A stretch of DNA of 54,355 nt, taken from contig NW_019775783.1 in the NCBI RefSeq assembly GCF_001039355.2, forward strand, positions 115,504-169,858, given 5' to 3'. The DNA comes from Lingula anatina (lineage: Eukaryota > Brachiopoda > Lingulata > Lingulida > Lingulidae). A program made the translations under genes and the position numbers. The stretch's first letter is position 1. Every line of letters begins with the position of its first letter. Below are positions 33,881 through 47,962 of the stretch, in pieces. The notes beneath the pieces are model-generated. The model had not been told where the DNA came from. It saw only the letters and a program-made list of their open reading frames with translations, and did no database searches.

Positions 33881-35084
33881 AAATAAATAAATAAATAAAA
33901 TAAAATAAAATAAAATAAAGATTTCGAATACAGGTATATAAATGTTGATTTTCTCAAAGGTTTTGGATAGCATACACATCAGTCATTTAGGGGAAATTAC
34001 TGATCTTATCTTTTTTTTTGTATGTAAATGTGTAATGCGTATTACATGTATTTTATTATCTTTAACTTAATAAATTGTAATAAAAAGAAACAAACGCATA
34101 CATGTATAAAAAAACCGATGCAACAATAAAACGGGCATTAAATATTAATTTGCTTTATTCACAAAAATTCTCGTTCACAATAGGAAGAGATATCGTATCT
34201 CTTTATCCTTAATGGGGTTGAGTGGATTCGCGACTGCAACAAGAACGCATGGCACCCGTAAAGTGCCGTCGAAAGGGTAACATTACGGAATCCTTTCTCC
34301 TACGATGCCCGCTGTCAATTAGAATAACAAACACTCGGACTCTTATAACTAATGCAGCGGAAAACGTCTGGAATTGTATTTATTACATTGAATTTATAAC
34401 AAGCCGGAATGGAATGACAATTGATAAAGTGCGTGTAATTCATATCTTTGACGTCGGAAATATTGAGAATCGCACAGCTGATTAAACTAGTGGACACGTT
34501 TTAAACCCATCATGCCCATATCATTTTCTGGGCTAAGTGAAAGGAATAGGAACTGAATAGATCTTCAGGAAGTCCTTCAATAGAAACAACGATTGTTAAA
34601 AGAATAAAGACACCTTTATTGCCCTTGTTAAGTTTGCATTGAATAACAATAGCGCTCGCAATGTATACACGTGCGTGTGAAGAAAAAGCATAGTTTAATA
34701 TTTAATTTGTACAAGTTCCTTCTGTGCGACAGGATTATCGACTTTGTTCACTACACTGGAAAATCTCACACCATTAAGTGTTTGATTTGATTATTGATTC
34801 TATAATGTATTATGAACGCCAATATTGGAATACTGCTGCCCATTGTAGTTTTTAAACAAATTTCCAATTCTCAAAAACAGTCGATCGGATCGGGTGGTAA
34901 GAATGGCTAGTTATGACTATTTTAATAAATTTTCAAAATGTCTAATGCCTATTCAAATCATGCTTAACTCTCGTTTCTTGTTCATAAAGAGTCGTATTCT
35001 CAATATGTTCATAATATCAGAGCGTTTCTACTTTCAATGTGTAATATCGTTACAAATATCGAAATTTGGTAAATATTATTTCAG

Positions 35085-36331
35085 ATGGTCCGCATTCTGT
35101 TGATGACGCTGACAGCGTTTTTGTACTCCGTGGACATACATAGACAAAGTAAGTACATCCAAATATTTTATTGTAAACTTAGCAGCGTTTTTTTGTTGTT
35201 ATTCAGTAATTCATTCCTACATTTCCATGATTATGCACGTGAATAAGGTTATAATAATAAAAACAATTATTTTTATTATAATTATTATCTCTTTGAGCCC
35301 ACACCCCTTCATCAAATATAAAGAAAAAAACGCGCAAGCAAATAAATACTTTTAAGACACATTTTTGGCCTTAGGCAAATTGTGTCACCTTTAGTTTTAC
35401 ATTCATCGTGTATTGATGCTTTTATTACATGTGTACTCAAAGTACTGGAGTTCTTCGATTCTAGGGTAGCAATCTTCAGTTTCGGAGTTTTTTTATTCAA
35501 AAGGTTTATTTGTATCTTTATACACTGAAATATTTAAGGCCACGTATTACAATGATAATAAATGCGTTAATGTTGCTGTTTTTGTCAGCTGATTTTTTAA
35601 ATGACAAGGGTAGGTTCAGGAGACAAGAACCCGTCCTTATCCCCGGCCCAGCTTCGCGATGTTATCACTTTTTTCACTCCCTCCTCCAAAATAAAAGAAA
35701 AAGAAAGAAAAAAATGAAAAAAAGAAAGATAGAAAGAAGAAAATTCAAAAGACAAGTGAAATGAGATACAGAGAAGCAATTTTTCGATGGCGAAGAAATT
35801 TACTTCGTCGACTATGTCGTTCGTGTACTTGTTGTGCTTTTCTCGGTATTAAAGAAAAACTACCGGAAAAAAAACGCGGCAAGTATAAGAACACTGCACT
35901 TTTTACTGGCAGACCCGTGGTTTTGCTGATCGCGTGAGGGCGAACATATTAAAATATTTTAATATATATTTCATCAAAATCGGTCCAAAACATTTTGAGT
36001 TATGTTGATGACAGTAAACAGTAGTCGATCAGTAAAACCCCAGACCCGCCAGTAAAAAGCGCAATGACCCCTGCCCTTGATCAAAATCATTCGCTTGTTT
36101 ATACACGTATTCTCTTGTTTACAGCAGTAGCAGCGGAGAGTGGCGCCTCCTATTGCCCTACCTTTGAGAGCACGTATGGCATGTGTATCTCGCCGACTGA
36201 CACCACGGCAGACTATGAGACGGCCAAAGCGAGCTGCGAGAACCTCTGCAGCACCTTGATGTTCATCAAGGAGAGTTCCAATCATTTCACGTTGATGTTT
36301 TATCTTGCGTAAGTCTAGTGTAGCTTTACGC

Positions 36332-36396
<65 letters not shown>

Positions 36397-37250
36397 ATTC
36401 TTACTAATATTAAGTACTGTACAGGTGACATTTGATTTTATCTATATTTATGTGGTCTTTGTAGAGAGCTTATCAGATGTCCATGCATATTTAAACACTG
36501 TTTGGAAGTGCGCTTTTATCCAGAGATGCATGTGTATCTTATGCATTCTGAATTGTAAGCAGAAGCACAGGAATAAAAGAAAACTTATTTTCCTTTTTGG
36601 CAAAATCAGCAAGTCAGGTATACATTGTATAAATACGCAAATTAGACAGTAAAAAAATCAGAATCCAGTCAGCGATGGAACAATTTCTGAAACAGATGAG
36701 AAACGCAAAACACGGCAGCAGCTGTACGTGGGAGCCATATCCCAGTGTAACGAAGCTGAGAGTCCGTGTATCAGAAAGTCCGCCCTCCATTTAGTCACAA
36801 TGTTTTGGGTTAGTCTGGCCTAAGTGGGTCAAAATCTAGGGCGCGACTCACCTGTACAAATGAATGGGAAGTGGACTCTATAATGGGAGCATTACACATT
36901 ACACCGGCGTTCGATCGAGAATAAAAATTAACTGACAGAAAATGTGATACCATGGCAAGAAATATAAGTATTTAGAACGTGAAATCAAAACCAACAAATC
37001 GTCGCATTTTCGTTTTATTTCTAAAATAATTCAACTCCAGCTAATTTAGTACTGTGACACCTTTTCCAGGGCGAATGGCGTGACGGACTCGTTATGGTTG
37101 GGACTAAGTTACAATGACTCAAGAGGATCGACGTCCGATTTCAGTGAATTCCGGTGGAGTGACGGAGAATACGTTAACTTTACGGGTAAATATCACAATT
37201 CACTGATGCACCCTTTAGAAAAATGTGCCTAAACTGAATTCAGGTTTAAC

Positions 37251-37305
<55 letters not shown>

Positions 37306-40300
37306 TTGAAGGCCCATGACAGTAGGGTCGGCCGGTATGCTTTATTTGAATCTTATGAAAATTGCATACCAGAATGTGTAAGGCATTTTTTAAAAGTTAA
37401 AACTTGACTTTATGGTCAAAGAAGACGACACTGAATTACATAACATGAATAAATTATTTCACCTATTAGATTAAAAAAATTAAACGAGTTATTCATCTCA
37501 GCTAAAGTGCATTTACCCGAAACAGGATTGGGAATTAGGTAATGGATTAACACTCATTATATTAACACAGAATGGGAAGTGACTCCAAAGTCCCAAAGGC
37601 CTAAATAACCATAATTTAGACAAAAAAAAAAAACAAAAAAAAAAAAATAAAAAAAAAGAAACCTTGTCTGTGTCCTGAAATATCCGTAGCGATATAAATC
37701 AATATTTCAGTGACAGACGGCAATCCTGGCGACGTAGTCGGCACGTGTCAGGGAGTGGCCTTGACCCCCAGTGGGTTTGGATCGTGGACCCGGCAGGGCT
37801 GTGAAACACTTTCCAGATATGTGTGTCAGAGGACTCTCGGAAATCCTCCAGGTAGGCCTATTGATCAGTTATAATTTTATTTTGTCAAATATTTATGAAG
37901 GACTGTGCTTAGGGATACTATGAGTATTTCTTACGCAGCTTCTGAATCATGTGTTGATGAAAATGTACACACTTAAACAGTAAACTTAGTATTTGAATAA
38001 TTACACACTCAGGGCACTTTTGTACACACAGCACACTTAAACCCGTTTTGAATTTCAATATGGGCAACTATAATAAAATAACTTTGTGTTTGCGAGAGAG
38101 AGAGACAGAGAGAGATAGAAAGATAGAGAGTGATAGGGAGAGAGAGACATGGCTCGGGCGCATGAGGTGGTGTGTGTATGTGTGTGCGTTTTGTATCAAA
38201 ACGTTGCAGTGCATTCAGTTCTTTGAATGTCACAGTAAATGTAGACAATGTGTATAAAGCAGGAAAACGCCATTTCCCATACCCTTAGCCTGTTAATCGA
38301 CACTTCTCATAGTAGTAGGGCCTACATGTAGGGGGTCTACTGCGACAGCATTTATTCCATCTGTGAAACCAGGTTCCCTAAACCCTAATTAGCCAGTTTT
38401 CAAATACCATGCGTGCTCTGCATTTTAATTCCTGTATTTATTTTTTTTTTAAATTCATTTATTTATTAATAATTGATGCAAGATAATCATTTCATTTATC
38501 TACATTTCCTATGAATATCTAGTTAATTCCACTCACTGAAATAAACAATGATATTTTCAAAGACAACAATAACCCCATTCTTTAACAAAACATCTTGCTG
38601 ATCAAATGAGTAACGGATATTGCATATATTTAATCATTTAATGTACATTCTATAGATACCGTATGTTCGCACCCGACCGCCATATCTGGAGGGTACTCAA
38701 CTCCGACGTACGGACTGTGCTCAACAGGCACCAACTGTTGTTCTGTGAACACCACCGTTGTCTTCAACTGTGACCCCGGCTATTACGTGTCCGGTCCAAC
38801 GTCCGTGTACTGCGCTTCCAGCGGACTGTTGTCCACGACAGTAACCTCTACGTGTTTACGTGAGTATCTTTAAACTGTGACGTTTTATTAATTAACGGAA
38901 TGCTGTCTACGGCCACATCGTCTGTAAAATAACGTAAGTGGATGATTTGGGATCTTGCTCATAAATGTCCGCTTTCTAAAACCAGAACTACAATGTATGT
39001 TTGTGTTAAGAAGGTAGATGATTTAATTTTTAAGAGATGGAGTTTATTAGCATGGCATATGTAGGGGAGAGCGGGGTTGGTTGGAACACTTTTCACCTTT
39101 TTTGCGATATCTCAGCAGTCAAAGCTTTGGGGACAAAAATAAAAACACTGATAGGAGATAATTATATGCCGCACTCATCTATGAAATAAAACATCAAGTA
39201 GGTCTTTTTATTTTAGCGCAATAAATGCTCAAAGTTGCCTCTTAAAACGTTCCATCTCACCCCACCCGCGGGGTAAGTTGGAACAGTCGGTGGGGTGAGT
39301 TGGAACAAGAGGGCGAGTTGGAACGCTTGCATATAAATTCAAAGTATAATTCATTTAAAAAGTAGGTTTATCTATTTTAATTTCCCAATAAGTACGTGTT
39401 ACCTTGCATTTGTATCTCCATAGTTTGTAAGCATTTTTTACTTTTACAATTTGCTTTCAAATAGTCTTTTCGATGTATAAACCATATCTAGTTACACTTC
39501 ATTTCATAATGATAACAAAAGTGGTGTAGTTTAAGAGAAAAGAAATTGAATTCATATAACTCAACCTATTAACAACAGTATGTTAGACCTACAAATGAAA
39601 ACTGTATCTCTTTCAACTCAACAACTCAGAATCAAAATCGCGGTTCTGACATATGTACACTTGGTCAACCTTTGTACAGTCTTCACTGTGACCACTTTAG
39701 CCAAACAATGCATTAAACCCATTTCTCTTTTGGTCGGCTGTTAATGAACGGCTCCCCACAGACCAGACATGGCCACTTTACTTCTGACTCAGAATCGCTG
39801 GTAATCTTAAATTTTCTTTTTCTTGATTTTCTCTATCGACTAGAAATCTTTAACTGTTTTTTATTTTTGTTGCGCTTGTCCTTTTTGATTTTGTTGGGCT
39901 TGGCCTTTTCTTTTTCGAATAGCTCATTTTCAGGTGTGTCACTGCGACTGCATCGTTTTCTTCTTTTAATCTTTGGACTGCGACGGTGAGCCTTTGGAAC
40001 CGGTCTAATTCTTGCTGGACTTGAGCTGTTTTGGGGTTTTCTTAAGTGCGCTTTAGTGTGCTGTAGCACCTCTTCCGGTGAGGGCAACTGAGATTTCAAC
40101 TGAATCTTTGCCTAAGTTACGAGGTGAATGTTTGTTTTTTCTGGCGTATTTTGTACCCTCGTTCACTAAACATTAACAGCAACCCCCAATCCATTACACA
40201 AAGCATTTAAAACAATATCGACAGAATTGGTGTTGTATAGTTTATCCATAACATAGGCTCTCAGCTAAAATATTTTCATTTTGCCGCGTAAAGCACAGTA

Positions 40301-42483
40301 ATAATCGACATTTCCTTCCACATCTAAAAGCAATTTATCGCAAAAAAGCAACGTTGGGCATGCAGACCCCTTTCGACCAAACAGGTAGCAACTGCATTTA
40401 ACAAGCAGTAACCATCCCCAATTGTATCTTCTACACGCATGCATGCACATTCTGGCATCTTGGAGATGTTCTATCAGCTAGATTCCGTCTCCAGTTGGAG
40501 TTGTACTGGGTTACTACGTTACTATTATCATCAAAGTTGAAATTAAAACATTTAGAGAGGTTTAAAAAATGAAAAACACCGTGCGGGGTGGGTTGGAACA
40601 CCCCTGACAGTGTTCCAACTGGCCCCATGTCAAATGTTCCAACCAGCCCCCATGACGTCATGGCCTACTTATGACACTGTATTTCTTTAACACGTGGGAA
40701 GTGATTAAAAAAAAACAACAGCTTTTTGAACATCAAGGTGGTCCTAAACGCTGTGCAGAATTTCAGTGATAGAATCCATATACTTTAGTTTACAGCACGA
40801 TGAATGTCAAAAATATGAAAACTTACTTCGAGTAGCGAAAATAAGTTTTTTTCGCATAAAACTTTTACTGCATTTTCGAAACTTCCACAAGTTTACCGGA
40901 TGAATGACCATGCCACGTGACATTTTCATGCTGAAGGAGCACATGATCGGTCTTGTAGTTTAAGAAATAAAGCCAATGTTCCAACTTACCCGCGTTCCAA
41001 CCCACCCCGCTCTCCCCTACGTGTAACAGACGTAGAGAGATGAAATAGACCATTGTATGGATCATAAAAAGACCAGATACTTCTTTCACTAAAGGTGTAC
41101 TGTAAATATGCGAGTACTAGGCATAACTCTAAGTACAAATATTTCGTTTAGCATTTACAAGAACTAAAAACCTTTAAGGGCAACGGAAAAAGCTGAGGCA
41201 ATTAAGTGATAATGACACGTATATCAATCCAAATACTTTTTTCATGCTCTCTAATTCAAAAGCAAAAAAAAAAAAAAAAAAAAAAAAATGTTTATCTACT
41301 GATCTGTTTCCATCGTTATTATATGCTGGTCGGAACATTTATGTATTGATCCGTTTTTATTAATTAAATTCATGATCAACCGTTCTTTTTTCCATATCCA
41401 TTCTTCACTTTAATTAATTTTCTTATCCAATAATAAAAGTTCACCTCGTGTTTGCCAGCTTTACCTTGTCCCAGCATCAGCATCCCGGTCGAAAACCACG
41501 TGACAGTGACGTCAACTTCCGGTAGCATGACGGACACAGTGACGTACATCTGTCAAAATGGTTACGAAATGGCGGACTCCAGCACGACTTTATCAAACCT
41601 GTGTACCTGGAACTACACTCAAGAGGCTATGGCGTGGACTGTGGAACCACCAGTATGCTATGGTTAGTAAAAACAACATGGTCAGTTGCAATTATTTTTG
41701 TACACAAGCTCATGGGTTGCATTGTACAGTGGACATATTTTCGAACTGACTCAATTCTTGTTACATGTACCCGGTACATGTTACACATAATTGCTACTTA
41801 TTTTTTTTCCTTATTTATTCTATATCATTATTATATTCGTGTGTATGGTTGTGTATTGTACTTAGGTCTATCACGACCACCTCATCATAACAATGTCTGG
41901 CTATATTATTATCTGAGTGTTCTAGGAAACGTAATTCCTTAATTCCATGCAGGAACAAAGACAGTTTTCTACCTTTTCTTATTTTTATAATTATTGTATT
42001 TTTATATTTTTATATTTTTTGTTATTGGCTAATACCCCGGTATGTGCATACCCATGTGTAAAACCAGCTGTCAAAATATTTATCCCATCCATATCATAAT
42101 TCCAGGGTTACCATGCCCCGATTTGACCATCGACCATGCCGGAAACTACAACTGCACGGGCATCAACGGAACTATGGGAGATATGGTCACGTGTACGTGT
42201 TACCCTGGTTACGCATACGGAAGCGGAAGTAACACCCTCGTGTTGACGTGCACTTGGGTGGTGAGCAGTACAGGGTGGTCTACCTCACTGACGTCATGTG
42301 CAGGTATGTAATAGAATATAAGACGGTATGTATGAGCGAGTTTATACACTGGCTTGTTTTGATAACGCCTTTTCTTAGTTAAGAAAATCGCAGTTTACCT
42401 TTTATGTGCATGTAAGTGTTATCTTTCTTCTTCGTTCTATGTGTTATCGTAAAATACGGTTCTCTGTTGTTTGGCCTTTGTTG

Positions 42484-42525
<42 letters not shown>

Positions 42526-44520
42526 ACCTGTTACCAATTCTACCGCCTTCACCAATCAGTTCCATCACCATCGATGTTAACAATTCCAGCCCAGCCGTGT
42601 CCACCGCTGATCAACCTAATCACGGCTGACCATCACGTCCAGATCCCGGATAGCAGTACAGTGACCGTCGGTCAGTCTGCCTTTGTGTTCTGTGAAGGCG
42701 GCTACGCTCTGAACGGGGAGACGACCCAAAACATAACGTGCAGTGCTAGTGGTGCCACGTCCGCAGATTGGGTTGGTTCTTTAACGCCTTGTGTGGGTAG
42801 GTACCCGTACATGTAGCAGATGAGTCGACAGAAAAATCGGCACAGAACAACAAAAAAACATATTGGCGGATCAAATTTGGTCGATCCATTTGAATGCATG
42901 TTGTGTAATCCCCACGGGGAATCTATTCAGTGCCTTACCAGGTGTAAGTGGGTCGCCATACTTGATCCGCGGATCTGTTTGTCCGGTATTCTGAAAGTGC
43001 TCTTACATTGGTTCGTGTGCTAGTATATTGATGTACTAGCGCTGTTCTAAAACTTATGAAAATGGATACGTTTAGATGTTGTGCAAAATACTGTGATTCT
43101 ACAGAACTTAGCAGAACTTAGAAAAATAGCCATGGATATTTTTTAGATTTTTACTCGTTACCGCAATGCAATCGCTAGTATGACATTTCCGACACTCCTC
43201 GCCTCAAAATACCGCGAAATCTCGAATGATTTGGCGCTGTGACGCAAGACTTTGGGTTATCTGAATTAATCATATCCAGGAATCGTTTGGATTATTCTGT
43301 AATACATTTAAGCCCCAATTAAGTTTGCCTTAACATCGAGTTTAAACGTAACGCACTTTTAACGTGACTCTCATGGCAAACTGAATATTTCTTAACAAAC
43401 TCCATTGAACGTTTTCGTTCCAGCCCTACCTTGTCCGGCAATAGAACTAACGCCAGAGAACCACCTGGTGATGGCAAACCTTTCCGGCTCCATGGGGGAC
43501 AGAATCACGTTTGAGTGCGAGACCAATTACACGTTGCCGGGATTTGTGAACACGATGGTCGCCGACTGCATTTGGGATGGGCTTTCCACCGCGTGGTCTC
43601 AGCCGGTGCCCTCGTGCATAGGTGAATGGATGTTTTTTTAATTATTCTCGTTTATTTTTATTTATTTATTGTATATTTGTTTGTTTTTTCTTAATTTTAT
43701 TTGTCTGTTTGTTCCCTTTTATTTTTATAAATTAATCAATTTTTTTTTATTTTGTGAATGTGTAATAAATTCTGTATCTATTTATTTATTTATCTTGACT
43801 GTTTGGTACGCCTGCTATTAAAGTCAGTGCGTGGAGTACAAAAAAGAAGAGACGTAAGCTCTAGTCAGGATTATCGTACCCTTTAACATATTGATATCAC
43901 AATGTGCCTGCATTGTATTTTTTTAGCCATATGCGCATCGCCCACAATTCCAGCGGAGAACCACGTCACCGGAAATGTTTCGGTCGCCATTGTTGGAGAC
44001 CGGATCCTGTACGTGTGCGAGTCTGGATACGCCGTTCAGTCCGGTGACCTCTATTTGACCTCTGTGTCCGTGGGGTGCGTCAGTGATGTTCATGTTGGTG
44101 CTGTTTGGGAAACAAATCCTCCAGTGTGCATAGGTTAGACACTTTTGTCGATCCCTTCGTGTTGATCATTATTAGATTATAAAAATAATAACGTAAATCG
44201 AGGATCGATTATAACGCACAAAGGTTGCCACAATCTTGGGTGGAAAACAGTTACAACTTACGCTTTTATATCGTCACATAGGAACGATGGATTTTAAACT
44301 AAACAAAATAAGGTACAAAAATGACTTGAAAGCAATGGAACAATAATATCTTAAGATAATCAAAATATTATTGTGAATTTTAACACGTGCGAATGTTTTA
44401 AGTTGATCATATGGGCTAATTAAGTAAAACGCATTCTTTTAGAAAAGAGAAAAGTTAAATCGCTCTTAAAAAAAAAATCGACAGCTTATATGTAGGCCTA
44501 TAACAATAACTCTTCTTCTG

Positions 44521-44564
<44 letters not shown>

Positions 44565-47500
44565 GCAGGTCTACCGTGTCCTCCAGTCATCGTCACGGAA
44601 TGGACCCACGCCCAGGTGACGGGCAACTTGACTGCGTCTAGGGTTGGTGACAAGGTGGACGTCGCTTGTAAGCCTGGGTACAGTGTGGATGACAGTGTCA
44701 CCACCAACTACTCCATAGCATGTATCATTAATGATGCACAGTCCGGGCAGTGGGGCCAGCCCCTTGCTAACTGCACCCGTAAGTTTATGAATATCCCTAA
44801 ATTAACCTGGTCAGTACTCACGCAGTAGATATTCAGCGTAAAATGTAAGAATCTACCTATATTGACCGATTTTTGATTCTACAAAGGTCGAGTTGACCCC
44901 ATTAAAAACTTTATATTTCAGCAACTCCTTGTCCATCTGTATTAGCTATGAGCGCAAATGGCGTGGAGTTTAACAACTCTGCTGCCGCGTTCGGTGACGT
45001 TGTTAATTTCACGTGCACCCCTGGTTACGTGCATGAAGACCCCGCTGTGACGTCCGTGGTTGTCGGCTGCGTGTTACAAAATGGAAGCAGCACACCTTTG
45101 TGGGAGGTGGACCCCCCTCCATGTTACGGTACGTTACTGTCTTAGCATTTTAAGTTTATACATGCATATGTTTGGTAGTTATTGAGAGCATATTTTCTTG
45201 CAGCTGATATAATTAAACTTTTATTTGTTGATCGTACATGTAACCGTATTCACATGCACGCATGCATGTAGGGTGTTATGCTCCCCCTATTTTCCAGGTT
45301 TACCGTGTCCAAATATGACGTTTCCTAATGACGTCAGACAGGCGGGGACGTCAAACGTTACTTCAAACGTCACGAGCGGGCCACAGTGGATAGCGGACGG
45401 TCGTGTTGGAGACACGTACACGTTTCACTGCGTGGAGAACATAGTATTCCCCGACGGCTCCTCTGAGTTCACCGTGGCGTGTGTGTGGCAGGGGAATGAG
45501 ACGGGCTGGAACAGGGAGGTCCCTTCATGTAGGGGTGAGTCAATATTAATACTGAAGAGTACGCCACGAGGAAAAATGCAATAATAAAATATCTGAATAT
45601 TGATAAAATGACTGGATCCAGTAAAAGCTGATGTCACAAATAGGTTTCCCTTTTGCCGATGTTTAATGAGAGGTTTAAGAATGTCGTGTACTCGCTTCAG
45701 TTTTTTGAACATTACAAATATTAACAGACAAAATTGAAACATTTATAAATTGTACCTTTCTTGAAAATGATGAGTTCATATCATTGTGGGGCAAATTAAC
45801 GTATTTCAGAGACCAACCTGTTGGACTCACTGAATATCTCCGCTCTGACAAGTCCCTCGGCCATAGCGGACGCTTTGAACGGCACGCTGGGCTCTATGTC
45901 AGCGGTAAGTACCGCAAATAAATTCACAATGCCGCTTAACAAATTGTCTCTATATAAGATTCACAAGCATAAGCACTATGATACATTTTAACGTTAAATT
46001 TTGTGTCCTAAACAGTTATGATATTATTATTTATTGCTTTAAAGTTTTCATAAATACACACATTAGTTTTTAAATTTTCTTTGGAGTTTGACCTCATCTT
46101 GGTAAATAAATAAATAAAAGTACGAAGATAATTATTTTCAAATTTTGGGCAACCTTTTCCAGCAATTTTAATTTTGTGTAGCAGTATCTTTTTAAAATGT
46201 GATTATAAAAATAAACGACCAGTAAGCGTTTTTGTTACAGCAAACGTAATCCCGAGTATTCCACTTTTTTTCAGGATTCGTCAAACGGGACCACGAACAC
46301 GGAACAACTGAAAGAGGTTTGTTGCTGTGCGGTCATTAATAATTCAATCATAATGAATGACTTTAACCACTCCTTACAGAACACGTTTAAGTGGATATTG
46401 ACTGAGGGCTATTTTTACGGCCAATCGAATTTCGCATGCACTGTGTATTGCCCTGCACACTAGTCCTGTACGATTCGACGTTTAACCTACCATCCGACCC
46501 AATTAAAAAAAATCCGCTCTGTATGAGTAAATTCTATATTTTGCCATTATCCTCAAGCCATCCTTCCACCCGGCCGTCTCATTCAACTTATAAACTTACA
46601 CTATTAGCTATATATTAATACAATACACATAATAGAATTCAAATTACAGGTATAGTATAACGTAAACTCCCTGTTCTTGTTACACTTCTAACAACAGAAA
46701 AATCCAGTATTATATTCTAATCATGAATGGTACTATATATAATAAAACAAAGTAAACTTACATTGCTACCAACTTGTGTGTCACTATATATACTGGCTGC
46801 CCAGTTAGAAACTCAACTGTGAGGTAATTCTGTCTTAACTTAATCCTCAACTTGAGTGTGGCCACAAGTGGAGGCTATGCCATGCTAGCACACTCCTCCT
46901 CTACTGTTCAGCTGTCCAGCCTACACACATCAACTCCCAACTCACTCGTGAAGGTGTCTTAGTATAGTAGACTTACACCTCACTGTCCACTAGGTCATAT
47001 TGCTAGTGAGTAGTACTCTAGTAAACGCTCTGATAATCATACAGTAATAAGTGTTGGGAGACACATGACATGTGACATGTGAAAACACATGATTTCTATT
47101 GGGTACAATAGTTGATCTTTAAAGATACTTATTCTGTGTATTTTATCAATAACTTATACAAGATCAACACGGTGATAATGCTGACTCCTCAATATTCCAG
47201 TTACGTGATGTCCTAATGAACAGCCTGTCCAGTGTACTGGACACTGTCAGTGACGAGGCTGGACTGGTCAGTGTGGCCAACTTGATGTCCACGGTGACCG
47301 ATACCACCCCTGACCAGCTCAGTGACAACGCCATGGTGAGCTGACCCCACATATACATGTAGATGTATATGCATGTTATACAATAAATAAACACATTGGT
47401 GCATGTTTAGGCGTGAACTCTGTAGTATTTAACAGAAAGGTTCATTTATTTGATACACCTAATTTAAAGGACAGAGTTTTTTTTCGGGGGGGGGGGGGAT

Positions 47501-47921
47501 TAAGAATTCTAGCGTATTTAAACTGGTCCATACCAGTAGCTTTTCTAGTACTTTGAAGAATAAAGAGAAAATATGAACCTCCTGATATTAAGGATGCTTA
47601 AAGCCTTTTGCTCCCTGGAATAAACTTTATAACTGACACAAACCTGTGACCTCAGGCTATAGTTACACATATTGCGTACACCCTGTAGATCTAATTATGT
47701 TTTGTTCGAGACATAACGTACATTTTTAACCGTTGTGACCATGAAAGCATTTTGTTTACAGGACCAAGCGGCCAATATGTCCACTGCGTTGTTGGGACAC
47801 GTGGCTTCAGCAAACCTGTCCACTACCGCTGTGACGTCATTGCTGACGTGTAAGGACAGTTCTAAGTCATCGACTACTCGTGATATCTCACCTTTTATCT
47901 TAATCGTTTATCTATTTTCTC

Positions 47922-47962
<41 letters not shown>

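Larger units (their letters stand above)
28499..35084. other. Long gene-poor stretch
   Basis: About 6.5 kb with poly(A) tracts (29908, 30336), a hairpin (29709..29750), a large (TA)n run (33794) and no exon I can support other than the optional third exon at 28671 discussed with the small secreted gene. The frames at 29537, 31744, 32955 and 34222 lack domains and splice context. Confidence 0.45.
36125..37851 (+). other. C-type lectin domain of the polycystin-like gene (three exons)
   Basis: Exon 36125..36308 gives YCPTF...GMCI and AKASCENLCSTLMFIKE. Exon 37070..37185 gives SLWLGLSYNDSRG and FRWSDGEYVNF. Exon 37711..37851 ends GCETLSRYVCQR. The WLGL and RWSDG motifs and the final Cys pair are the standard fold markers. 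No EPN, QPD or WND-type sugar/calcium motif is seen in the usual loop, so classical Ca-dependent sugar binding is doubtful. Introns inside the domain carry a (TA)n run, MITE family 2 copy 3 and a (TTA)n run. Confidence 0.88.
38656..45534 (+). other. Array of nine sushi/CCP domains, one per exon
   Basis: Nine exons (198-237 nt, all phase 1-1) each encode one domain of the form CP...NHV...GD.V.Y.C..GY......C.W.....W....P.C. Four cysteines are kept in each; the first domain has two or three extra (LCSTGTNCC). Several start LPCP and contain N-glycosylation sites (NGT, NVS, NLS, NFT). The ninth is longest, with an insertion rich in NVT. The symmetric phase lets single domains be gained or lost without frame change. 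CCP arrays are known for protein-protein recognition. Confidence 0.88.

Noticed and set aside
35974-36312. ATG at 36064 as start of the lectin gene
   Set aside because: It lies in intron; the acceptor TTTACAG at 36118..36124 and the upstream signal-peptide exon with matching phase explain the frame better.
33644-36652. Frames with Ile-Tyr repeats
   Set aside because: Translations of (TA)n microsatellites.
38382-38392. CCCTAAACCCTAA, telomere-like
   Set aside because: Fewer than two units in the middle of an intron; chance.
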